Assembly (NCBI GenBank): GCA_018882825.1
Contig: VERC01000147.1
Coordinates: 1 to 6,164, forward strand
DNA length: 6,164 bases
Direction of reading: 5' to 3'
From: Acidimicrobiia bacterium
GTDB taxonomy: Bacteria > Actinomycetota > Acidimicrobiia > Acidimicrobiales > Acidimicrobilacustridaceae
Shown here: positions 1 through 5,557 of the stretch, piece after piece
Position numbering within the stretch: position 1 is the first letter of the stretch
Layout of the letters: the number at the start of each line of letters is the position of its first letter
Position numbers and translations under genes: made by a program
The notes under the pieces: model-generated
What the model was told of the DNA's origin: nothing
What the model saw: the letters and a program-made list of their open reading frames with translations, nothing else
Databases searched by the model: none

Positions 1-131
1 GTTGTCGTTCCTCGCCCTGTGTGGCTTCTCGGTGGCCTTCGGACGCGGGTCGGACCGGTCGGGGTCCTCAGGCCAGATACGACCCGCGTCCGAAGGCCAC
101 CGAGAAGCCACACAGGGCGAGGAACGACAAC
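1..131. repeat. Perfect 52-bp inverted repeat at the left edge (probable fold-back artefact)
   Basis: Bases 1-52 are the exact reverse complement of bases 80-131, with a 27-base loop (53-79) between them. The right arm lies inside the 3' coding end of the minus-strand mannosyltransferase gene. The left arm therefore repeats the codons for its C-terminal residues (LALCGFSVAFGRGS) in the opposite orientation, and the pairing runs right to the first base of the window. There is no mismatch in 52 pairs and no T-tract, and the gene's stop codon sits in the loop. This is unlike a natural terminator. It looks like a contig end that folded back on itself during library preparation or assembly. A real inverted duplication cannot be excluded from this window alone. 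Confidence 0.95.
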
Positions 132-1309
132 GGCACCAGCACGGCGCGCCACCGAGGACGATCGACCAGCAACTCGGCCACCACCACCAGGACCGGGAAG
201 GCGCCGATCACGTAACGACCGCTGCCCTGGAAGTCCTTGGTGCCGAGCAGGGGGAGGGCGATGATGCCGGCGCAGTAGAGCGTGTAGGCCCATCCGAACC
301 GCCGCCACACCCGGGGCAACAGGAACAAGGCGCCGATGGCCACCGCGCCATGGACGACATGGCCGATCGTCGACCATTCCAGGGGCTGGTCGACCAATTC
401 CTGGAACACGCGGAACTTGAGCCACGTCGACGGACCGGCGCCCTGCTGCCAACTCGACTGGGCCTTGACGAACAGCAGCGGATCACCGAAGCGGACGAAG
501 AGGAACGCCATCCATCCACCGACGCCGAGCCATGACAGGAAGATGGGTGCATCGGATCGCGAGAGCACGCGCGGATCGAGCGCCCTCCACCCGCGACCAC
601 CGCGCGCCACGTTCCGACGTTCGATCACACGAGCGACGAGCACCACGGCGACGATGAGTCCCGAGGGGCGTCCGGCCGTGGCCAGGATCCCCACCACGCC
701 GGCCCAGAACAGGCGGTCGCGCTCGACGAGGACGAAGGCGCCGATGGCCGTGGCCACGAACAACGCGTCGGAGTAGACGGTGCCGTACAGGTACCAGCTG
801 TAGGGATAGACGCACAGCACCACCACGGCGGTGATGGCGACGGCGGGCGTGGTGAAGATCGATGCCCACCGGCGCAGGAGCAGCGCGGCGGCGGCGCCGC
901 TCACGACGGTGACGATCGTCCCGGTGATGTAGATCGACGGGAAGGCCCAACTGAACGTGGCGATGACCAGCGGGTAGGTGGGCCAGAAGGCGACCGAGGA
1001 CTGCACGTTGGGGAAGTAGACGTACCCCTCGCGCACGATGGTGCGGTACCACTCGGCATCCCAGCGCGCCCACCCCCCGAACCACGCCTCGCCGATGCCG
1101 TCGCGGACGGGGAACCAGGGATCGTGCTCGAGATGGTTGTTGCCGAACCAGACCGCCACCCACACGAACACGCCGACGGCGACGAACACGACCAGCGGAG
1201 CCCACCACGACGCCATGGGAGAGCCCGGAACGGCCCGGAACGCGCCACGCAGACGAGCGACACCGCGCCGGGCGTCGTCGGTGGCGGGAGGGGACAGGAG
1301 GTCGGTCAT
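68..1309 (-). CDS. PIG-V-like (GT-C fold) integral membrane mannosyltransferase
   Basis: The product is a 413-aa polytopic membrane protein with about 10 hydrophobic segments, the first near residues 36-55. PIG-V-like enzymes transfer a sugar, usually mannose, from a polyprenyl-phosphate donor on the outer face of the membrane. Family-type motifs are visible in order: WDAEWYRTIVREGY at 83-96, with acidic D84 and E86 in the first external loop as expected for a GT-C catalytic site; AFWPTYPL at 107-114; AGRPSG at 212-217; FGDPLLFVKAQSSWQQG at 274-290; and GRYVIGAFPV at 364-373. I chose the ATG at 1309 (MTDLLSPP). The open frame runs 60 codons further upstream, but that part is Arg/Ser-rich and would overlap the divergent gene at 1438. 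No clear Shine-Dalgarno is seen. A second in-frame ATG at 1216 (MASWW) would trim the soluble N-terminus. The C-terminus (GRGSYLA) looks native despite the fold-back next to it. The acceptor is unknown; a cell-envelope glycolipid or glycoprotein is likely. The family call is firm, the substrate inferred. Confidence 0.85.
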   Translation of the reverse strand: MTDLLSPPATDDARRGVARLRGAFRAVPGSPMASWWAPLVVFVAVGVFVWVAVWFGNNHLEHDPWFPVRDGIGEAWFGGWARWDAEWYRTIVREGYVYFPNVQSSVAFWPTYPLVIATFSWAFPSIYITGTIVTVVSGAAAALLLRRWASIFTTPAVAITAVVVLCVYPYSWYLYGTVYSDALFVATAIGAFVLVERDRLFWAGVVGILATAGRPSGLIVAVVLVARVIERRNVARGGRGWRALDPRVLSRSDAPIFLSWLGVGGWMAFLFVRFGDPLLFVKAQSSWQQGAGPSTWLKFRVFQELVDQPLEWSTIGHVVHGAVAIGALFLLPRVWRRFGWAYTLYCAGIIALPLLGTKDFQGSGRYVIGAFPVLVVVAELLVDRPRWRAVLVPLSFLALCGFSVAFGRGSYLA

Positions 1310-1367
1310 CGGCGGAGTCTCGGCGTCGGATCGTCGGCTCTGGATGTCGTCGACGACGAGTCCGCGA

Positions 1368-1373
1368 ACGGTA
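1368..1373 (-). promoter_or_regulatory. Candidate -10 box for the mannosyltransferase gene
   Basis: On the minus strand this reads TACCGT, which fits the TANNNT pattern of actinobacterial -10 elements. It would start transcription near 1361 and leave a leader of about 50 bases before the ATG at 1309. No convincing -35 hexamer lies 17-18 bases upstream, and a single TANNNT match can occur by chance. It is also partly inside an arm of the 7-bp inverted repeat. Confidence 0.2.
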
Positions 1374-1424
1374 GCCGGGAGGTTCCGGCCCGGCTCGGAG
1401 GACGGCGGTCGTCGACCACGGTCG

Positions 1425-1430
1425 TAGCCT
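1425..1430 (+). promoter_or_regulatory. Candidate -10 box giving a leaderless uup-like mRNA
   Basis: TAGCCT matches TANNNT and ends 7 bases before the ATG at 1438. That is the spacing at which transcription would start on or next to the initiation codon. Leaderless mRNAs with this arrangement are common in Actinobacteria. It agrees with the absence of any purine-rich Shine-Dalgarno before this ATG. No clear -35 is present. Confidence 0.35.
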
Positions 1431-1437
1431 CGACCCG

Positions 1438-3237
1438 ATGATCTGCGTCGACGCCGAGCGCGTGACGATGACCCGACCCGGCCGACCACTCCTCTCCGAG
1501 GTGTCGGTGACCGTCTCGACCGGCGATCGGCTGGGTGTGGTCGGGCTCAACGGCACCGGGAAGTCGACGCTGCTCGCCGTGCTCACCGGCGACGTCGCAC
1601 CGGAGTCGGGCGTGGTGCGTCGGGGACGCGACGTGCGCATCGCCGCCCTCCCGCAACGGCCCGTGCTCCCGCCGGGGACCGTCATCGACGCCGTGGCCGC
1701 CGTGGCCGATCAGGCGTGGGAGGCCGCCGCCGTCCTGCAGAAGCTCGGCATGGGTGAGTTGACGGACGCCGACACCGGTCGCCTCTCGGGTGGTCAGGCC
1801 AAGCGCGTGGCCCTGGCCCGTGCGCTGGTCGCGCCCAGCGACCTGCTCGTGCTCGACGAACCCACCAACCACCTCGACATCGATGCCATCGCCTGGCTCG
1901 AGGACCGCCTCGAGTCGTTCAAGGGCGGACTCGTCCTCGTCACCCACGACCGGCACGTGCTCGACCGACTGACGACCCGGGTGCTCGAACTCGATCGCGG
2001 TCGGGCCCATGTGCACGAGGGCGGGTACGCCTCGTACCTCGAGGCCCGGGCCGAGCGCGAGGAGCGGGCGGCCTCGACCGAGGCCGTGCGTCGCAACCTC
2101 GCCCGCAAGGAACTGGCGTGGTGGCGCCGCGGCGGACCAGCGCGGTCCACCAAGCCGAAGGCGCGAGTCGACGCGGCGACGGCGCTGCTCGCCACCCGCG
2201 CCGAGCCACCGGCGCGATGCGGTATCCCCGACCTGTGGTTCGGCACCCAACGACTTGGCGACAAGGTCGTCGAACTCCACGACGTCGCCGTCGGTCGCGG
2301 TGACGGTCCGACCCTGTTCGAGCACCTCGAGCTCCTGCTCGACGGTCGCGAGCGACTGGGCATCGTCGGACCCAACGGTGTCGGCAAGTCGACCCTCCTC
2401 GACGTCATCGCCGGTCGCATCGCTCCTCGGCACGGCACGGTCGAACACGGACCGACCGTCCGCATCGGCTACTACGACCAGATCGGTGTCGAACTCGACC
2501 CGCGCCGACGCGTGCGCGATGCGGTGGCCGGTGACGCCCGCGAGCCCGATTGGCAGGACGCGGCACTGCTCGAGTCGTTCTGGTTCGACACCGATGCGCA
2601 GTGGGCGCCCATCGAACTGCTGTCGGGGGGTGAGCGTCGCCGACTGCAACTGCTCCTCGTCCTGGCCCAGAAGCCGAACGTGCTGCTGCTCGACGAGCCG
2701 ACGAACGACCTCGACATCGACACGTTGCGCGTGCTCGAGGAGTTCCTCGACGACTGGCCCGGAGCGCTGCTCGTGGTCAGTCACGACCGGGCCTTCCTCG
2801 AGCGGACGGTGGCCGACGTGCTCGTGCTCGACGGTGCGTCGACGCCGGCTCGTCGACCGGGCGGGTACGCGGCGTGGGAGGCCGAGCGACGGTCGTCGCG
2901 CGTGCCCGGCCGCCTCGACGGGGGTTCCACCCGATCACGCACCCGTTCCGCGCCGGCGGGCGACGGTGCCGCCCGAGAGCCGTCGGCGACCCGATCGCCC
3001 AGCACCCTGCGGTTCCTGATGAAGGACCTCGACCGGGAACTGGCCCGCCTCGGCCGGCAGCGGGATCGCCTGGAGACCGAACTGGCCGCCACGGCCTCGA
3101 CCGACGACCACGAGGCCATGCGCCGACTCGGGGCGGAGCTCACCGAGGTGCTGGATCGGCTGGCGCAGGCCGAGGACGAATGGCTCGTACTGGCCGACGA
3201 GGCCGACCGTTCGGGGGCCGAACGACGGTCCCGGTAG
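1438..3237 (+). CDS. uup: ABC-F family ATPase, Uup type
   Basis: The product is a 599-aa soluble protein with two ABC ATPase domains and no membrane segment. ABC-F proteins bind the ribosomal E site and use ATP to rescue or regulate translation; Uup is also linked to genome stability in E. coli. Domain 1 has Walker A GLNGTGKST (36-44), signature LSGGQ (116-120), Walker B with E141 in LDEPTNHLD, and switch H170. Domain 2 has GPNGVGKST (311-319), LSGGE (395-399), E420 in LDEPTNDLD, and H449. Both sites look catalytically intact. The assignment to Uup rests on the linker WWRRGGPARSTKPKAR (228-243), the second-domain EPTNDLD, and a charged C-terminal region (about 525-590) predicted as a coiled coil, like the DNA-binding tail of E. 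coli Uup (about 635 aa). A low-complexity Arg/Ser/Ala stretch (about 484-523) joins domain 2 to this tail. The ATG at 1438 starts directly at the first ABC beta strand. The stop is 11 bases before the next gene. Another ABC-F subfamily is possible but less likely; no resistance role is indicated. Confidence 0.93.
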   Translation: MICVDAERVTMTRPGRPLLSEVSVTVSTGDRLGVVGLNGTGKSTLLAVLTGDVAPESGVVRRGRDVRIAALPQRPVLPPGTVIDAVAAVADQAWEAAAVLQKLGMGELTDADTGRLSGGQAKRVALARALVAPSDLLVLDEPTNHLDIDAIAWLEDRLESFKGGLVLVTHDRHVLDRLTTRVLELDRGRAHVHEGGYASYLEARAEREERAASTEAVRRNLARKELAWWRRGGPARSTKPKARVDAATALLATRAEPPARCGIPDLWFGTQRLGDKVVELHDVAVGRGDGPTLFEHLELLLDGRERLGIVGPNGVGKSTLLDVIAGRIAPRHGTVEHGPTVRIGYYDQIGVELDPRRRVRDAVAGDAREPDWQDAALLESFWFDTDAQWAPIELLSGGERRRLQLLLVLAQKPNVLLLDEPTNDLDIDTLRVLEEFLDDWPGALLVVSHDRAFLERTVADVLVLDGASTPARRPGGYAAWEAERRSSRVPGRLDGGSTRSRTRSAPAGDGAAREPSATRSPSTLRFLMKDLDRELARLGRQRDRLETELAATASTDDHEAMRRLGAELTEVLDRLAQAEDEWLVLADEADRSGAERRSR

Positions 3238-3248
3238 ATTCGCCCGCT

Positions 3249-4814
3249 GTGACCGACGTCGACACCATCACCGAGGCGCTGGGCGACCTGCGTCGCACGA
3301 GACGTCGGAACCGCCTGTCGGAGGTCCACTGGATCGACGCCCTCTACCGCGTCTACATGGTGGGACTGGCCGGCGTGATCTTCGTGCTGTTCGCCGTGAG
3401 TCGACTCCCCGAGAACCGACTGAGCAACGCCGAGGCCCTCGACTTCGCGGCCGAGGGTGCGCTGTGGTTGGGCCTGTTGTTCGCCGTAGCGGTCGGCATC
3501 GGCCTGCGGTCGGGTGGCCGCGGCGGGCCACTCGTGCTGGAGGCGCCGGTGGTGATGCACGAGCTCAACGCGCCGGTGCCCCGCGCCGACGTCGTGCGCA
3601 CGCCGGCCATCAAGCAGTTGCGGTTCATGGCCTTCGGCGGTGCCGTCGTCGGTGCCATCGTCGGCGAGGTGGCGGCACAACGACTCCCCGTGAATCCGGC
3701 GGCCGCCATCGCCAGCGGCGCACTGGCCTTCTCGGCCGCCGGTGTCCTGGCCTCGGCCACCGCCCTGGCCGCATCGGGGCGACGACTGCGGTGGTGGCCG
3801 GCCAACGTGCTGGCCGTGCTGTTCATCGGCTGGACGGTGGTCGACATCGTCACCGGCACCATGACCAACCCCTTCGGCCTGATGGCCCGCATCGCCTTCT
3901 GGCCCATCGAGTTCCAGCCCTTGGCCCTCGTCACGCTCGTGCTGGTGGCAACGGTGGTGTGGGCCGGCCTGTCACGCATCGGCGACCTGTCGATCGAGCA
4001 CGCGTTGCGGCGCGCCGGGCTGGTGGCGCAGTTGCGCTTCGCCGTGACGCTGCAGGACGTGCGCACGGTGGTGCTGCTGCGTCGACAACTCTCGCAGGAG
4101 CACCCGCGCCTGCGACCGTGGATCCGCATCGGGCGGTCGTCGCGCAAGGGATTCGTGCCCCCGTCGTGGAAGCGAGACTGGCAGGGCTACCTGCGGTTCC
4201 CGCTCCCCCGGCTGGCCCGCATGGTCGCCCTCGGTGTCGTCGCCGGGATCTCCCTCGGTCTGCTGTGGCGGGGCACCATCCCCATGATCCTCATCGCCGG
4301 TCTGGCGCTGTACCTCGTCGCCTACGACGCGGCCGAGCCGACGGCCCAGGAAGTCGACCACCCCACGCGATGGGAGGCCTACCCCGAAGCACCGGGCGCG
4401 TTCCTCCTGCAGCACCTGGCCGCGGCCTTCGTGGTGATGGTGCTGGTGTGTGGCATCGCCGCTGCGTCGGCCCTCGTGCTGGTGCCCGCCGACGTGGTGT
4501 GGCGACTCGCGCTCATCCTGTTCGTGCCGGTCGCCCTCGCCTCGGCCGCGTCGGCCATGATCAGCACGGCCCAGGGCGCGCCCGATGTCGCCGGCCTGGC
4601 CGGACTCGGCCCCGATGTCATGGGCTGGTTGATGATCGCCAGACTGATCATCCCGCCCGCCATCACCGTCGTGGCCCTGCTGCCACTGTTGATGGTCGGA
4701 TCGGACCCGAACGCCATCGACACCTCGCGCGTCGGCAACTCCACCGTGTACTCGTTGTTCGCCGTCGGCGGTGCCATCCTCTACCTCCGCACCAGGAAGC
4801 CCAAACACCTGTGA
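3249..4814 (+). CDS. Polytopic membrane protein, probable ABC exporter permease subunit
   Basis: The product is 521 aa and I do not recognise the family with certainty. It has an Arg-rich cytoplasmic-looking N-terminus (residues 13-25, DLRRTRRRNR), then about 10-12 hydrophobic segments, near 35-51, 70-86, 127-143, 149-176, 184-204, 223-241, 322-340, 343-360, 386-413, 414-438, 457-485 and 497-513. A basic loop at about 242-320, with many Arg and Lys, divides the protein into two membrane halves. The size and the ATPase gene overlapping its 3' end suggest the membrane subunit of an ABC-2-like exporter. The frame is open far upstream inside the uup-like gene, but that part is shadow sequence. 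GTG 3249 (VTDVDTI), 11 bases after the uup-like stop, gives the sensible N-terminus. No strong Shine-Dalgarno is seen, so coupling to the upstream gene is likely. No enzyme motif or signal peptide is evident. The permease role is an inference from topology and context. Confidence 0.8.
   Translation: MTDVDTITEALGDLRRTRRRNRLSEVHWIDALYRVYMVGLAGVIFVLFAVSRLPENRLSNAEALDFAAEGALWLGLLFAVAVGIGLRSGGRGGPLVLEAPVVMHELNAPVPRADVVRTPAIKQLRFMAFGGAVVGAIVGEVAAQRLPVNPAAAIASGALAFSAAGVLASATALAASGRRLRWWPANVLAVLFIGWTVVDIVTGTMTNPFGLMARIAFWPIEFQPLALVTLVLVATVVWAGLSRIGDLSIEHALRRAGLVAQLRFAVTLQDVRTVVLLRRQLSQEHPRLRPWIRIGRSSRKGFVPPSWKRDWQGYLRFPLPRLARMVALGVVAGISLGLLWRGTIPMILIAGLALYLVAYDAAEPTAQEVDHPTRWEAYPEAPGAFLLQHLAAAFVVMVLVCGIAAASALVLVPADVVWRLALILFVPVALASAASAMISTAQGAPDVAGLAGLGPDVMGWLMIARLIIPPAITVVALLPLLMVGSDPNAIDTSRVGNSTVYSLFAVGGAILYLRTRKPKHL
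4794..4799 (+). promoter_or_regulatory. Possible ribosome binding site for the ABC ATPase gene
   Basis: AGGAAG lies inside the last codons of the permease gene, 11 bases before the GTG at 4811. The spacing is slightly long. It supports that GTG as the start, together with the stop-overlap that would allow reinitiation by ribosomes finishing the permease. Confidence 0.35.
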
Positions 4815-5557
4815 CCTCTCCCTTCGCCCTCCCCAAGCAACCACCCACACCGGCCACCGAACCGCGTCTGCGGACCGACGCCGCGTTGCAGACCCTCGAC
4901 CTGTCCAAGGACTACGGCGACGGCATGGGACTGGTGAGCGAACTCGACCTCGTGGTGGGCAAGGGCGAACTGGTGATGCTCGTCGGACCGAACGGCGCCG
5001 GGAAGTCGACGTTCCTCGGACTGGCCGCCGGCATGCTCGAACCGTCGAACGGTTGGGCCTTCATCGCCGGACATCCCGCCGGCACGGTGCCCGCCCGCGC
5101 CGCGCTCTCCTACCTGCCCGACAGTCCGGTGCTCTACGACGACCTCAGCCTCGGTGAACACATCGAGTACATCGCCAGACTCCACCGCACCGTCGACTGG
5201 CAGGACTACTCGGACGACCTCGTCGAGATGTTCGGGCTGACCGACCGGATCGACGACCTGCCCTCGCGGTTCAGTCGCGGTCTCAAGCAGAAGACCGGTC
5301 TGATCCTCGGACTCATCCGCCCCTTCAGTCTGATGCTGGTCGATGAACCGTTCGTGGGCCTCGACACGCCCGGTCAGGAGACGCTGGTGGAGATCCTCTC
5401 CGACGTGGTCGAGCAGGGCGCCACGGTGATCTGCTCCACGCATCAACTCGATCTGGTACCGGCCGCCACCCGCTGCGTCGGATTGCGCGATGGCGGACTG
5501 GTCTACGACGGGCCGGCCACGGCGGCCAAGATCCGCGAACTCGTCGGCGGCGAATGA
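4811..5557 (+). CDS. ABC transporter ATP-binding protein
   Basis: The product is a 248-aa single nucleotide-binding domain that should power the adjacent membrane protein by ATP hydrolysis at the inner face of the membrane. Motifs are Walker A GPNGAGKST (59-67), a Q-loop region reading YLPDSP (101-106), signature FSRGLKQ (154-160), Walker B LMLVDEP with D178 and E179, D-loop VGLD (182-185) and switch H211. The FSRGLKQ form of the signature is typical of ABC-2 (NatA/BcrA-like) exporter ATPases rather than importers. D104 stands where the usual Q-loop glutamine would be. A Pro-rich extension of about 25 residues precedes the domain. The start is GTG 4811, overlapping the permease stop as GTGA; the frame stays open for 449 codons upstream, which is shadow of the permease gene. 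The C-terminus ends shortly after the domain, so there is no extra regulatory domain. The ATPase assignment is firm; the substrate is unknown. Confidence 0.93.
   Translation: MTSPFALPKQPPTPATEPRLRTDAALQTLDLSKDYGDGMGLVSELDLVVGKGELVMLVGPNGAGKSTFLGLAAGMLEPSNGWAFIAGHPAGTVPARAALSYLPDSPVLYDDLSLGEHIEYIARLHRTVDWQDYSDDLVEMFGLTDRIDDLPSRFSRGLKQKTGLILGLIRPFSLMLVDEPFVGLDTPGQETLVEILSDVVEQGATVICSTHQLDLVPAATRCVGLRDGGLVYDGPATAAKIRELVGGE

Larger units (their letters stand above)
1310..1437. promoter_or_regulatory. Divergent intergenic region between mannosyltransferase and uup-like operon
   Basis: These 128 bases separate two divergently transcribed genes and must hold both promoters unless one lies inside a gene. 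Visible elements are a 12-base perfect palindrome GTCGTCGACGAC (1346-1357), a 7-bp inverted repeat AGCCGGG/CCCGGCT (1373-1379 and 1389-1395, 9-base spacer), and candidate -10 boxes in each direction, listed separately. No recognisable -35 matches, riboswitch or small gene were seen. Short GC palindromes arise easily in DNA of this composition, so an operator role is only a possibility. Confidence 0.6.

Noticed and set aside
1..131. Hairpin considered as a transcription terminator for the mannosyltransferase gene
   Set aside because: Arms of 52 perfect pairs are far longer than usual terminators, the stop codon lies in the loop, and there is no T-tract on the minus strand after the stem.
2..535. 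Plus-strand open frame of 177 codons starting with the same peptide as the mannosyltransferase C-terminus
   Set aside because: Its start lies in the inverted fold-back arm and the rest is antisense to the mannosyltransferase gene. The translated sequence is low-complexity and hydrophilic, as expected for a shadow frame.
483..1685. Minus-strand open frame of 400 codons overlapping the mannosyltransferase and the ABC-F start
   Set aside because: It is extremely Arg-rich, has no recognisable motif, and conflicts with two well-supported genes.
1306..2784. Long minus-strand open frame of 492 codons, antisense to the ABC-F gene
   Set aside because: The ABC-F frame carries a full set of motifs, while this one encodes a Gly/Arg/Glu/His-rich composition with no family features. 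Long antisense frames are a known effect of high GC content at third positions.
1438..3237. ABC-F protein considered as an antibiotic-resistance determinant
   Set aside because: The short linker, the EPTNDLD second Walker B and the C-terminal coiled-coil tail fit the housekeeping Uup type. No long resistance-type antibiotic-resistance domain between the ATPases is seen.
2874..3248. Upstream 125-codon extension of the permease frame inside the ABC-F gene
   Set aside because: The residues are Arg/Gly/Pro-rich and overlap the ABC-F coiled-coil tail in another frame. GTG 3249 gives a plausible N-terminus immediately after the ABC-F stop.
3464..4810. Upstream 449-codon extension of the ABC ATPase frame, which would make a 697-aa fusion
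   Set aside because: This part is out of frame with the permease gene and has Arg/Gly/His-rich shadow composition. The GTG at 4811 with its GTGA overlap gives a normal ABC ATPase.
3972..4850. Minus-strand open frame of 292 codons rich in His, Gly and Gln, antisense to the permease
   Set aside because: The composition is what complementary strands of hydrophobic membrane codons produce. No start signal or motif supports it.
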